In this document: in pieces, positions 1 through 12,653 of the stretch
Layout: every line of letters begins with the position of its first letter
How positions within the stretch are numbered: the stretch's first letter is position 1
DNA from: Leucosporidium creatinivorum
Lineage: Eukaryota > Basidiomycota > Microbotryomycetes > Leucosporidiales > Leucosporidiaceae
DNA: 64,000 nucleotides
NCBI GenBank assembly: GCA_001600635.1
Contig: BCKL01000020.1
Coordinates: 124,001-188,000 of the forward strand
Direction: 5' to 3'
Notes under the pieces: generated by a model
Told to the model about the DNA's origin: nothing
What the model saw: the letters and a program-made list of their open reading frames with translations, nothing else
Databases searched by the model: none
Program-made: the position numbers and the translations under genes

Positions 1-3000
1 TCAACTCGGAGCTGCGCGAGGCAGAGGAAGACGATCACTTCTTCCGAAGCTGGTCCTCTCCCGAGCTCTTCTGTATCTCGTTCCCCAACGGAGCAGTCAG
101 CTTCGCCTCGGAGTACACCGACCGGAGCGTCAGGCGCAACGAGGTGGATCGCAGGGTCGCCAAACGGATGGCCAAGCAGTCGTCGAGGGCGCAGAGGACC
201 GAGGAGATGACCAGCACAGACGACGAGTCGCAGCAGGCGCCAACAGCGGAGCTCGAGAAGGCGCTCGGCGTTCCTCCACCACCTCCCATCTCGAGCCCGC
301 CTCGCCGGCATCTTCCTCAGCGACCCGACACCACTCTCTCCAAGTACCTCGACTCTCACTCCCTCCGCTATTCTACCCACGCCCACCTCACCGCCGACAT
401 GCTCAACATCTACATCCTCGCTACGAACCACGGCTCGACCAGCGCGGACGATGCTGCAGGATGGCTCGACGAGAAGCCTACTCTTCCCTCCGACCCGATA
501 CGCCTCGACATCCTCGCCATCGGACCCGTCGAGATCACCACGACTCAGACGGTGAACGGCTCGGAGGAGGCGACCCCCTTGGGTCCAGTCGCCGTGCTCG
601 ACTCCGACACGCACACGGGCGAGATCAACTTACTTGTCGAGGAGATTGGCATCGACCTCTGGCGCCCACTCGTCATGGGCAGCCTGCGCGACTTCCTCTC
701 CTCCTTCGCCAGCGCCTCGGCCACATCGACCCTTCGCACTCCCTCCTCCTACGACAAGCCTCCCACCGAGCCGCCGAGACCTCTTGTCGACATCTTCCCG
801 CCAGAGCAATGCCTCTACATCGCCGTCGCTTCCTTCGATCTTCGCATCGCCGGCTCGGATCCCAAAAACGACGAGCATGCATGCCGAGGAGTCGCGATGC
901 ACTCTGGCCCCCTCATCTTCGAGTACCTCCTGCAAAAGTCGCTACGCTCGGGAGCCGTCAACTATGCCGATCGGCATCAGCTCGACATGCGCGAGGACAT
1001 CCGAGTCGAGGCCAACGCCAACGTCGCCGAGAAGGCTGGGACTCGTCAGGCGCTCCTCAAGTTCTCGCTCAACGACTTCCATCTCGACCCCGTCGTCGAT
1101 GCGAGGGCATCTCGAGGCCATACACGCAAGTACTCGAGTGTGCGTGGAGACGGGGAGCAAGACGAGGAGGATTGGGAGCTAAAGAACCGAGCGCAGATCT
1201 CGGATCTCGTCAAGCGGAGGAGGTCCATCATGCCCGTTCGCCGCAAGGAGGAGGCCAAGAAGAGTATCGTCGGCATTCCTCACATCGCCATTCGAGTGCG
1301 ACTGGGCGCAACGATCGCGGCAGCGCGGGAAGGAGAGTCTGCACCGCTGGACGAGGTCACTGTCTCCATCGAAGGCGACACAGTCAACCTTCGCGTCGAG
1401 CTCTTCACCATCTACCTCTGCCTCGTCGCCATCTCCGCCATCCGTTCCCTCTCTCCCAAATCAGCAGTCTCCCCTCATACTCGCCCACCTCCCGAAACCC
1501 CTCCTTCTCTTCGCCGACCTCCACCTCTCGTCAGCCTTCGCCTCGAGATCGCCGACTGCAACCTCTTCCCTACCCTACCTCACAACGTCAACCTATTCGG
1601 CCACATCCGTCGTCTTCGCATCCAGCACTCGCAGAAGATTGGGCTCCTCGCCGAGTGGGACATGTTCCTCCTCGCCGGCGAGTGTCCAACGGCGGCCGGC
1701 AAATGGGACGACATCATTCGCCTCCGAGTCACCACCCTCGCCATTCGACCCGAGCCCGACAACGACGGCTACAAGCCCTTCGTCGTTGTCCTCACCAGCG
1801 AGTCGGCGCGTCTTCGCATCCCATTCCGCTACGTCTTCTCGCGCATCGTCGACAACACGGCCAACCTCATCAAGGCGGTCAAGCAGCTCGTTCACCAGCA
1901 TGTCAAGGGTGGTCAAGACTTCATCATCGAGCCCTGCGTCGAGGAGGCTAAACGCCTGCCGAAGATTGAGATCAATGTTCGCATGTTCGCCATCGAGATC
2001 CAGGACGACCCCTTCGAGACTCGCCTCAACATCATTTGGCGTGCGGGATACGAGGAGCAGAGCGCTAGGATTGAGCGGGACGCTGCCTTCGAGGCCAAGG
2101 TCGAGGCGATCAGGCGCGCCGAAGCGGCGGATGGAGAGGAGGAGGAGGAGGAAGAGGAGGAGGGAAGGCCGGCGTCGAGGAAGCCCAAGGTCAGCGGACG
2201 ACACACTGTCGGTATCGAAGAGGCGAGGAGGGACCTACGCGCCTACAACTCGTCGCATTGGGTCAAGCGTATGCGCAACGCCGTCGCCGAGCAAGGCCGC
2301 CGCGAGGAGGCTCTCACGCGTCGTCTCTACGGCGCCAAGCACAACTCGCAACGACCCGACTCACTACTTCCCGTGGACCTTCTCCCCGCCAGTCGTTCAG
2401 CACCTCTCGCCCGCGCCACCCTCCAAGACCTCCACTTCACCGTCACTCGCCCTTCCTTCGCCGACGAGCATCTTCCCGACTTTATGCACGACGTCGGCAA
2501 GGGTCTTCCTCGCGACACCAAGTTCTCCCTCCTCGTCCCTCTCCACTTTTCGTGGAAGATGGACGGCGTCCTCGTCCAGCTTCGCGACTACCCTCTCCCG
2601 CTCCTCAACATCCCCGCCATGCCTCAGAACGGCGACCACGAGTTCTCCAGCTGGGAGTGCGAGGCCGACCTCGTCATCGGAGAGGAGATGGGAGGACCCG
2701 AGTCGGTTCGACGAGTGCCAACCGAGGTCGTCCCCGCCCACGCCAACAAGAAGGGCCGAGGTGAGCTCTACTCCATCGTCGTCCCTCGCTCGGCGATGCC
2801 AGTCAAGACGTACTGCGTTCCGACGGTCAAGATTCGCACTCCATACGCTACGAGGATCGGATGGGGCAACTCGGTCGCGCCGGCGATCCAGGACGTTGCC
2901 AAAGTCCTCGACACGCTCTCCAAGGCGACGCCCGATCCCTCCGAGCGAGTCGGCTTCTGGGACAAGATTCGCCTACAGTTCCACTGGCGCGTCAAGGTCC

Positions 3001-6000
3001 TCTTTGTCGGCGATGGCTCGGTCCACTTCCACCTCAAGGGAGCTCGTGACCCTTACGCCCTCACCGGATTCGGCGCCGGTTTCGCCAAGTCATGGCACGG
3101 CAACGTTCGCTTCCTCATCGGCCTCGACAACGTCGATCGCGAGGTCATCCAGATCATCAGCGAGACCTACATCCTCGGTATCCCCAACCTCCGCGACTAC
3201 GTCGATAACGCCGCGACGGGAATGACCTCTCGCGATCCCACCTCGGCGGACGCCAACGATGCGGCCACTCAGCACTCCAACACGACGGGCGACCCGATGA
3301 GCAGGAGTCGAGCAGTCGGCTACGAGTTCACCAAGGTCTGCGCCAAGTTCATCAACGGCGTGCGATGGGGGATGGGCATGGTCCTCGAGCGAGCATGCTT
3401 GCCCGACTGCACCAAGGCGTCCTGCCGAGGCGCGACGGCCTTCCATCGCCAGTGCCGCTTCTTCGAGGAGTTCCGGCCGCACTGGGACATTCACACCAAG
3501 ACGGCAGACTCGATCGGACCCGAGGGCGAGGTGAGCCTTCTCTCTTCCGTCTCTCGCTAGACTCGTCGCTGACTTCTCTCTCTCCATAGATCGACGACTC
3601 GTTCGCCGGCTTCCGCTCCGACTTTATCCACTTCTCCATCTCCCTCACCTCGCCCCTTACCCTTCCCCTTCCCTCCACCAACTCGTCTCCCGCCGAGCCC
3701 TGCGACTACGACGGCCATCAAGGCTACAACAGCATGCACTTTAGTGCTCACGCCAACACCCACTTCGCTCGCTGGTGGAAGCTCTTCGACAGCACCATGT
3801 CGATTCCCATTCGCCAGGGCAAGCTCTTCCCCTCGGCGCAGCCTCCGTCCAAGAAGTTCGGCAAGCACTGCGCCACCATCAAGTACCGCTTCAGCCTCGC
3901 CCCTCTCTTCATCTCCCACACCTACCGGCAAGACACCTGGTCCGAATGGTCGAAGGGCGAGACGACGGTCCTCGGCGTCAAAGGCAAGATCGGTCGCTTC
4001 AACGTCGACCTCCACCAGCGCGAGCAGGAGGAGACGGTCGTCAACCCCGACACCGGCATCAAAAAGACTCTCATGCGTAAAGCCTTCTACATGGCTGAGG
4101 TCGACTGCGACGGCGTCGATTTGCGAGCCATCACGGCGTGCTTTAAGGAGCCCGAGAAGGCAGTCGTTGTTCCCGACGATCTCGACGATGGAGGCGAGGA
4201 GGGCGAGGAGCTTCCGTCGATGCAGGACTACACGATCGCCGATGAAGACCTCGACTGGGTCGACATGGACGACTTTAACGATGCCGTCTACACGATTCCC
4301 GAGCAGACGCCTCGCCTCCGAGTCCTCCCCTTCATCGTCTGCCCTCGCTTCACCTACTACCGCCAAATCGACGCCGCGGGCAAGTCTGCTGCCGACGATC
4401 CAGAGGAGGATAGCGAGACGAGCCCGGTCGAGCACCCCAAGGCCAAGACCAAGTTCGGCAGCGAGCCTTCGCACACTTGTCTGATGGGCTGCGCGACAGG
4501 TGAGCTCTCTTCTCGGATCTGTTCGCCGTTCTCAGCTAAGTCCCTTTGTCTTCTACTCACAGACACCATCACGGTGCAAGTCGAGTCGGCCGAAGCGCGT
4601 TTGGCCGAGCTCGAGCGGGAGCTCCGACGAGTGAGCCTTGCTTCCTCTCCGACGGCACTTGCTTGTTCGCTGACGCCTCTGCTCACCTACCACAGTCCCC
4701 GGACGACCTCAAGAACGACGCTCGCAAGGAGATCGAACTTCGCATCCGCGCCATCCGCCGAATTATTGAGCGCCTCATCCAAGTCCGCGACGGTCTCGAT
4801 CGAGCTACTCGCGAGGATGGCACCGAGGACACATCAGCCTACGACGCCAAGGCGCCCAAGCCCGACCCGCCCTATGGAGAAGCGCCCCAGACGCCCGCCG
4901 TCGACGCCGAGACCGACGCCCATCTCCCTCACATCACTTCGACACTCTACCAGCAGTGGGGCGAGTGGGAGAATCGCTACATGGTGCACAACCCGACGAT
5001 TCAGATCACCAACGTCACTCGCGAGGTCCTCCTCAAGTACTACTATTCGTCGACGGATCGTCGAGGTTTCGTCTACTACCTCTCCGCCTCCGCCATCAAG
5101 TACATCAGCGACCTCGCCAAGGAGCACGAGAAGAAGCATCGGCGCAACTGGTCGAGACGCAAGTCGATGAGGACGGGATCGAGTCGCCGAACGGCCGCCT
5201 TCGAGGAATCGCAGCAGACGAATCGTCTGCTCGACGAGCTCATCGACCGCGGCGAGGGAGGCTTCTGGGCCAACAACGAGTCAGCAGACGAAGGACGACA
5301 CTCGTTCGGCGATGCCCTCGACGTCGACCCCGACAACGCCGCCGACCACCTCCCCGAGCACTTCGACCTCAACTCGGGCCACCTCTGCATGTTCATCAAG
5401 CCGCAGATCTCGCTGCACAGCGATGTCGACGACAAGTCCACGGTCATCCTCACCGCGTTCCGCGCCCAGCTTAAGGTCTTCTCGGTCGTCGACGCTCGGA
5501 TCCAGGACGACCCCGTCAACGCTGACGTCTGCCACCAGACATTCGCCAGCCTCGACGGTCTCCAAGCCTTCTACCCGCACCAGTCGGGTATCGGAGCGGG
5601 TCTCAAGACGTCCTTCGTACCCCTCGAGACCCTCGTCGACTTGCGCGTCGAGCCTTGGGGCTTTGACCGAGTCGTCCCTCGCACTTCGGCCGCCCTTCGC
5701 TACGACAAGTTCAACCAGCTTCGCCTCAGCTCCAAGAACTTCGACTCGGGAGGCATCGACTCGCACGGTCCTCAAACGAGTCACTTCCACACGGGTACCG
5801 GTGAGCTCAAGCGGTCCGTCTTTAGCGAGGCCTCGCTGACCTTCTCGTTCGCTTCATAGATCGCGTCTCGGTCGAGTGCGACAAGTTCTCCGTCTCGGCC
5901 AACCCCGACCACTTCGCCGCCATCTACAACGTCGTCACCGACCTCCTCCTTTACAGCGACCCCGCGCGCAAGTCGAGGAACTCGAAGCTCGAGGCGGTCG

Positions 6001-8120
6001 TCTTCACTCACGACTTCTCCGACCTCCTCGGCATCGCCAACATCATCAAGGACCTCCAGCAGCGCATCCGAGCTCAGCTCATCCTCCAGCAACTCTACCA
6101 GGTCCATCTCGACGAGCTGGATGACGAGGGGCGCATCGACCTGTTCGTCAGCCGTTCGGAGACGTCGCGACTCGGGCAAGAGCTTTCGCTGGTGGTCGAC
6201 GCCATCACCCAGGCGCAGAACATGAACGGAGCGTCCAAGATGTCGGGCACCACCGCCGGCGTGCAGTTCGAGGCCCGAGCGTCCGAGCTCGTCTACCACA
6301 TGCTCGACCGAGCCGACACGCCCTTCGTCAAGTTCTCCGTCAACGGCGTCGAGTTCTCGTGGATCAGCAAGCAGGACAGCTCCGTCTCGAATCGCCTCGT
6401 CATCAAGGACCTCAAGGCGCTCAACAGCTCGCCCGAGCACGTCTTCGCCGAGATCATCTCAAAGAGCGAGAGCGTGCCCGACCACGAGCTCTGCAAGGTG
6501 GACGTCTTCGCCGCGCTGCTATGGAACGCCCTCCCTCCCGTCGGCGGCATCTCCATCGTCGAGCAATTCGAGGTTCACCTGCACCCGATCCGCCTCCAAC
6601 TTGAGCACCGCGTCGGTCGCCAGATCCTCGACTACCTCTTCGTCCAGCGTCGCAAGCAGAATGAAGAGGATCAGGAGGATGACGTCGGCAACAAGGCCAA
6701 GAAGCCCCTCACCTCCTCCTCCCCCAACCTTCGCCCGCCCTCGGTCGTCTTCCCCGACAACAAGTCGGTCGAGTCGCTCAGCCTTCGCAACAACCATCGC
6801 CCTCGGTCCATGCTCGGCGCCGAGGATCGCAGCCTCACTCCCAACCGCTCCATGACCAACCTCCCCTCATCAGCTTCGATCGTCAGCAACGAGCATCGCC
6901 TGCGCAAGGTCGCCTCGACCGAGGTGCTCGCTCCCGCTGCTCAAGAGGAGGGACTCGATGCCGACGAGATGAGGCTCCGCGCTTCTCTCAACAAGACCTT
7001 TATCCTCGTCGACTTTACCTCCACCGTCCTCTGCCTGACCTACCGAGTGAGTTGAGCGCCTTCTCGCCAGCTCGAGTAGCATCGCTGACACTTCCCTCGC
7101 ATCTACAGTCCGAGAAGGACGACCACAGTCGACTCCCCGACGTCTACAACATCACCTACAAAACGCCGAGCATCCAGTATCGAAGCAAGACTTGGTCCTT
7201 CCTCGACCTGCTCAACGAGCTCAAGAAGGGTGCGTGTCTACTTCCTCTGCTCGACGAGCTTTCTAAGCTGACGCATTTACCACCGCAGACACCATCAAGT
7301 CGGTCTGGTCGCAGAAGGGAGCTCTCCTCGGCCAGTTGCTGCAGACTGCTCATCGCCGACTGCCACTCACCGACGCTAGGTGAGTTGCTACTGATGCTCC
7401 TTCGCTCTCTCGAATCGCTCACTAACCCTTCTGATATTACAGGGCCGCCGCCAAGAAGTCGTTCAAGACCTCCCTCCGGACTCGTCTTAATCTCAAATCC
7501 GCCTCGTCCTCTCGCTCCAACTCGGCCTTAGAGCTCTCCAAAAGCAGTCCACTCGCTCGGAACCCCTCATCGTCCGGTCAGAGTACGCTCAGCAACACTC
7601 CACCCTCGCGCCCTTCTCCCCAGCGCGAGCCATCTGCCGATTCCTCCTCGAGCGACCTCTCGGATGATGAGCTCGTCGGCGATGGCTCCATCGACCTCCC
7701 CTTCGACGTCGGCACTACCCACCTCATCGACTCGGAGGACCGGTTCGTCCAAGAGCCTGAGGAGATGTCCATTCGGTCGGATATCGCCGATGCTTCGAGC
7801 GGGTCGCGCTCGGCGCAAGAGAGCGAAAGGGAGAAGGAGTTGCATGAGGTGAGCTTGAGTAGTCGTCTCAGCCTTCCCGAGCGTACAACTGACTCTTCAC
7901 TTCCTTTCAGCACCACTCCGCGCCCCTCGGGTCTATCAAGAAGCTCTCCGCTCCTCCCATCTCCAAGCACTCGGCCTCACTCCCTCCCCCTCCTGAGCGC
8001 TCCCACTCGATCGACAATATTGCCTACCCAATGCATCAGCCTACAAGAGCGAGTATGTCCCTCGCCAACCATAGTGAGGAGTCGAAGGCGAGGCTGTTGA
8101 TGGGGAAGTCGTTCGAGTGA
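1..8120 (+). CDS. FMP27: FMP27/Hobbit/BLTP2 family bridge-like lipid transfer protein, 5'-truncated by the window edge
   Basis: This is the C-terminal ~2,541 residues of a giant lipid-channel protein; the reading frame is open at the left edge (codons start at base 3), so the N-terminus lies outside. The family (yeast Fmp27, fly Hobbit, human BLTP2, plant SABRE) bridges ER-plasma membrane contacts and moves lipids in bulk. Visible family motifs are DPFETRLNIIW (about residue 670 of the visible part), GFWDK (about 983), VLVQLRDYPLPLL, LHQREQEE (about 1317) and PPVGGISIVEQFEV (about 2094), the last matching the BLTP2 C-terminus. An acidic glutamate run sits near base 2140. Eight introns were placed: 3531-3589, 4500-4562, 4631-4695, 5801-5859, 7047-7108, 7230-7288, 7380-7442 and 7849-7910; the exons sum to a multiple of three. 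The last ~200 residues are serine-rich and low-complexity. The stop TGA is at 8118-8120. Confidence 0.92.
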
Positions 8121-8361
8121 GGGATGGGCCGGGCCAATCGTCTAGTTGTACGACTCTCTGTGTGCTGTTTGTATCCCTCAAGCTCTAGAGTTCTGTTTCG
8201 TTTGCAAGCCAGTATAGTGACAGTCAACCGAGACAGCAGTCCTGCCAGCGCCTCTCAAGATCGCCGAGCAGCTCATTCGTTCTCTCTCTCCTCTCGTGTC
8301 TCCAGCCTATCGAGCGTCGTCAAGCAAAAGCAGAGCTCTTTACATCCCATCGCTCGACGTC

Positions 8362-9496
8362 TCAACCCGTAGCCTGCAGCTTATCACCCTCCGCAATCTT
8401 AGCCCTCACCCACTCCATCCCCCTCTGCTTAGCCGCCTCTCTCGCCTTCTGATCATCCCTAATCCCCAACAACCTCGCATTCCTCTCCCTCATAATCGCC
8501 TTCAACAGCAGCACTCCCACAAGCTGCGGCACCTCCACGCTCTCCTCAAACATAGTGCGCAGGTCCTCCTCGGCGATCTCGTCGAGCTCTTGGAAGGAGA
8601 TGGAGGTCGACATGCCGAGTTGCTCGAGGGCGGGGAGGTACTTGGTGTACGAAGGGTTGACATCGCGAACGAGTTGAACGAGAGGCTCCTCGGCTTTCTT
8701 TGGCTTCTTCGACGGGGGAGGCGCGGCGGCGGAAGCGCGTTGGAGGGGCGGACGACTGAGGGAGGGGTCGTTCTCGGCGAGTTGCTTGCGGCGTTGGTTC
8801 TCTTCGTCCAGATTGAGAGGGTGGTAAGGAGGAGGATGGTTGTGGACGCAGTGGAAGGGCTTCTCGTTGACGCCGAAACCGGTTTGGCCGGCGACGGGGC
8901 CTTGGTCGAACTTCTTGAGCGTGGCTGAGATGACGAAGTGGCAGGTGCTGTTACAGGGAGAGTCAGCCCAGCTCTTCAGACTAGGAGAAGTGAGACTCAC
9001 GATGAGGTCGCGCACTTCAAAGTAATCGTCTTTCCAGCGACCTGCTCGGCGCTCGTGCTCGAGGACGGCATGACGCTGATGTCGTAGCTGTGATGACCTA
9101 GCGTCAGATATCAAGCATTCTCAAGACTCACTCGAACTGCTCTCACCCATTCGACCACTGGTATGCGCGGTAGCGCTCGACAAAGTGGCTGTCGACCTTC
9201 TGCAGAGCGCAGAGTCGACGATGTAAAGGGGATCAGCTCAGCTGGGCGGGCCGCTATGACGTCTGAGATACCTCGAAGTCTACCTACATCAGTATGGAAC
9301 TTGTGCGCAGCGTTGGGAGCGGATCCTGCGTTCTTGTGGATGTAGATGGGGCGCTGAGGGTCGCCGAACGAGGGGAACGGATGAGTCGGAGGAGTAGGAG
9401 GTCAGCTCAGTGGCTCGTTGAGTCTTTACACATCCTCTGCCCGGTCCTATACGAGCTCGAGACAGAGGGAAAGGCGGCAGCGCAGCTCACCGCCAT
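8362..9496 (-). CDS. Small protein with FAR1/FLYWCH-like zinc-binding region and SAM-like C-terminal domain
   Basis: A 265-residue protein in five exons (9491-9496, 9288-9353, 9147-9199, 9001-9087, 8362-8947), summing to 266 codons. The first half contains KCATSSTCHFVI and, about 35 residues on, FHCVHNHPPPYHP. The C-x5-C ... H-x-H spacing resembles the zinc-binding fold of WRKY/GCM1, FAR1 and FLYWCH domains, so DNA binding is possible. A basic, alanine/proline-rich linker follows (SKKPKKAEE). The segment LVRDVNPSYTKYLPALEQLG plus the following helices resembles a SAM domain, and the tail is rich in charged helix formers. The start is the least certain part: it depends on a two-codon first exon (ATG GCG) and a 137-base intron, longer than its neighbours. 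It converges on FMP27. I cannot name a family member; function unknown. Confidence 0.65.
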
Positions 9497-10464
9497 CCTT
9501 TCCTGAGTCGTCGAGTCTCGAGCTGCTCAAGACGGAGCGGAGGGAATGAGATGTGTGCGAAGGTAAGTGTATGGCTACCTAGTGCTCTCAGCTGTCGCCA
9601 ACAGTCACCTACAGAGCTTTACGAGGCGCTGTCGAGCTTGATGAGCTGGTGAGCGGGTCGGCTAGCTAGCGAGGCGAGCTGAGCTATACGAGGGTATAGG
9701 CAGCAGAGGGAACCCCAAATTGTGTGCAGCGAGTTCCGTGTAGCGACCGTGTAGCGAAGCGGTGTGAGACGAAGCGAGCGAGCGAGAGGCAGGAAGCAGA
9801 GATGCGACAAGCGAGATCAAGCTCGGCCGAGGAGGGATGTGGCTCTGAGCCGGTAACAGTACAGAAACACTCGAGTAGATTCTGTACGATATCTTTCCCT
9901 CCCTTCAGAGCCCTTCAATTTCCGACACCCCTCTTCCTTCACCCTCTGCGCTCGAACCGCCCCGAGCTCAGACGTCCGTTTGCTCCTTGCGCTCCCGCCA
10001 TTCACTTGCTCGTCTCGCTCGTTTCGCCCTCTTCGACAGGTCGCTCAGCTGGCACAAAAGGACAGCTCTACTACCACTCTTCACCACCCTCGCCCACTCC
10101 CTCCTCGTCGTCTAGAGAACCGCTCGAGAAGCTTGGAAGGAGAAAGGACCGCGCGCTGTGCTGACGAGAGACGCCAGAAGCTGCTGCTCGGAGTTGACGA
10201 TTGCTGCTGAAGGTGAGTAGTGCTGTTCTGGGAAGGGCAACGAAGCGTTCTGTGTGTGCTCGAAGATTGCTCAGAGGCCGAGAGGAGGAGGAAAAAGCCG
10301 AGCCAGGTTGAGCTGAGTGGGGAGAGCTGATGTGTCGGAGGAGGCTGGAGAGCTAAAGACGGTCAGAGAGAAACTTGGAGCTGACCCTTCTGTCCCCGCC
10401 AATAGCTGCACCCCTCCTCTCGACCCCCTTCGACCCATCGCCGAGCTCCCGCCGCTTCGCCGAA
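9497..10464 (+). promoter_or_regulatory. Upstream region and 5' leader of F-box-like gene 1, with 5'UTR intron
   Basis: This stretch separates two divergent genes. Its right half (about 9980-10212) closely matches the leader of F-box-like gene 3 on the other strand (about 52182-52430 reversed). It ends in the shared block TTGACGATTGCTGCTGAAG followed by a GTGAG donor at 10213. A probable 5'UTR intron runs 10213-10405, with a CTGAC branch site at 10381 and acceptor AATAG. I see no other gene in it. Confidence 0.55.
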
Positions 10465-11655
10465 ATGGCCGTTATCCAAGACCTCCCCGCCGAGCTCTTG
10501 AGTCGAGCCATCGAGCTCTCTCTCGATGAACAGACGACGCCCGCCTCCGCCCGACCGCAAGTCAGAGCCAGCTTGAGAGCGATGGGCCTTGTCGCTCGGA
10601 GCTGGCGAGCCCCTTCCCAGGCGCTCTTGTCTTCACTCTTCACCACGGACAGCGACCAGGGCGTGTGGAAGCAGTACCTCGAAGCCTTGGATGACGATAC
10701 GATCTCCTTGACGAAGAGCATGAAACGGCTGGAGCTGGCTATCAACCAAAGCAACGCCATCGACTCGGCCAAGCAACTCGGTGGCCTGCAGGGGAAGGAA
10801 GTGAAGCTTGAGGCGCTGCGTGTAATCGGAACACCGCTTCACGCGAGCTCTGCTCACCTACGTCTTATTCAAGGTACAAGCAGCTTCTACACCAGTTTCG
10901 AGGCTTGACTGACCCGACGCTTTCCTCGCACTGCGCAGGACTCCGCAGGCTGGAGTTGGACACCACGATCCAGACGGACGCCGCCTTTGAGCTATTCACC
11001 ACGAACGAACTCGAGACGTTACGCGTCCAATCCTACGTACCAGAGCTCCCCGCCTTCCTTCTTCCCCTCCAGGCCCGAGCCCCTCGACTCACTCGGCTCG
11101 AGCTACCTAGCTTGGGTAGCGCTTGCTCTGCAGCACTCAGAGATGCCCTCCTGGCTATCGGCCCTCAACTTCGTCACCTCGTCCTCGACTTCCCGCCCTT
11201 CGCAGGCATCTTCGGCCCCAGCCCATTCCCGCCCATCGTCGACGCCCTTCTGCCGGTGTGCACCTCTCTCACCGCACTCGAGCTCCACTACATCCCTCTC
11301 GTCGACCTCCACCGCGCTCTGTCTCTCGTTAGGTATCCCCTCACGGTCCTGCGCACCTGCTTCCTGCTCGACGGCGGCGTCTGGGGCGGTCAGATCATCA
11401 AGCATGTCACCAAGCTCTTTGATCTGCCGTGCATGGTCAAAGGGACACGTTGGAGGCTGACGTACGAGTATAGGAGGGACTATGAGGGGTGTCATCCATT
11501 GGGAGAGGAAATCTTAGAGTGGTGGGAGGGCGACTGCCTGGAGCACGGCGTTGAGTCCCGAGACCATCGACGCTTCTTCACCGGTGAGCTGCTCTCGCAT
11601 TCTCATTCCTCTCTCTCGGCACCAAGCTGACTAATTTTCTTCTCACGCAGACTGA
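10465..11655 (+). CDS. F-box-like leucine-rich protein, paralogue 1
   Basis: A 352-residue protein in three exons: 10465-10873, 10939-11583 and a 5-base coding tail at 11651-11655. The N-terminus MAVIQDLPAELLSRAIELSL followed by a WRAPSQ segment looks like an F-box (DLPxELL ... R..SRxW), the Skp1-binding element of SCF ubiquitin ligases. The rest has irregular leucine-rich segments such as LRRLELDTTI and LTRLELPSLGS, which could form a substrate-binding solenoid. Introns are 10874-10938 and 11584-11650. The second interrupts the last sense codon, so the final exon adds only 'AC TGA'. Paralogues lie at 12654-13803 and 50706-51928 with the same intron positions and the same WRAPSQ signature. 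It appears to belong to a lineage-specific F-box family; the substrate is unknown. Confidence 0.75.
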
Positions 11656-12653
11656 CCTCTCCTCGACTACGCACGGTGCGCTGAGCCTGCCTCTCCGAGT
11701 CCGACGCTCGGAGCTCGCTCGACGGTCGACCTCGGCGCTGATCTCCTCGCTTGCTTCGCAGATTCTGTGCACGATCGACGAGGGTGTACTTGTATATGAG
11801 GAGTGTCTTGAGTCGAGGATCGATGGACAAGAAGTCTGGCTTTTGCTGTACTTCCGCTGCGAGAGCTCGAGTTGAGCGAGAGAGACTGTATCCGGAGCGG
11901 TGTCAGCTAGCTTGGTGGCTCGAGCTTTGCGGGTTGGTGCTAAGCACCTGTTCTACGATGCTGAGGGCAGGACGACCTGCATCCTGAGCAGAGGGAGCTT
12001 GACACCTGCGAAGCCTCCTCGGCGCCGAAGCTGCTCTTCGCTACCAGTGGCACACGATGCTCGGCAGCTCGGCACAGCAGCCTAGCGCTGCACCAACCTG
12101 CTATCAGCTATCTTTGGCTTCCTCTCGCCGCCCCAAGCCCCTTTCGATCCACCATCTCTCGCTCCCTCCCTCTTGCCCTCTTGCTCCCTGCCTCTTCGCC
12201 TCGCTTCCTCGTCTCGACAGCTCGCTCAGCTAATACAGGACAATCGCTCGTACACCACCATCTCCTGCTATCGCCCGCTCTCTCATCGCCCTCGAAGGAC
12301 TACAGAACGGGGGAAGCTGCTGGTGACGCGAAGCTGAGATTTGCTCTGCTGCTGCTGGGCGTTGGCGATTGCTGCTGAAGGTGAGCACGCGTCTCTGACT
12401 GAACAGGGGGCGGAAGGGGCTCCCGTAAATGCCAACAGCCGGCGAGGAGGAGCCTGGACGCCAGCTGAACGCGCGTCGCAGCTGCTGGGGAGGCGGGAGA
12501 GAGCTGTAGAGGGGCAGACACCCGCCTCAGACTCGCCGAGTGCTGACTCAATCGCTGATACAATCGTCCTCCACCACAGACCCGAAGCTACACAACCCTT
12601 CTTGCGCCTCTCGCTCTCCCCTTCGGCGCTCTTTCCTCAGTTCTCCCTTCGCC
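11656..12653 (+). promoter_or_regulatory. Intergenic region and 5' leader of F-box-like gene 2
   Basis: About 1 kb between tandem F-box-like genes. No gene is supported. The part from about 12215 repeats the leader architecture seen upstream of paralogues 1 and 3: a CTCGCTCAGCT element, then GTTGGCGATTGCTGCTGAAG and a GTGAGC donor at 12381. A probable 5'UTR intron runs 12381-12579 and ends in CCACCACAG. The leader is less similar to the other two than they are to each other. Confidence 0.5.

Noticed and set aside
2136-2165. GAG/GAA run in FMP27
   Set aside because: It is in-frame and encodes an acidic run, common in disordered loops; not an independent repeat element.
461-2764. Long open frames (up to about 530 codons) in other frames of FMP27
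   Set aside because: They are shadows created by GC-rich codon use; only the frame carrying the DPFET, GFWDK and HQR motifs is coding.
9769-9800. GCGAGCGAGCGAGAG run as a microsatellite
   Set aside because: Only a few imperfect units; too short to call a repeat feature.
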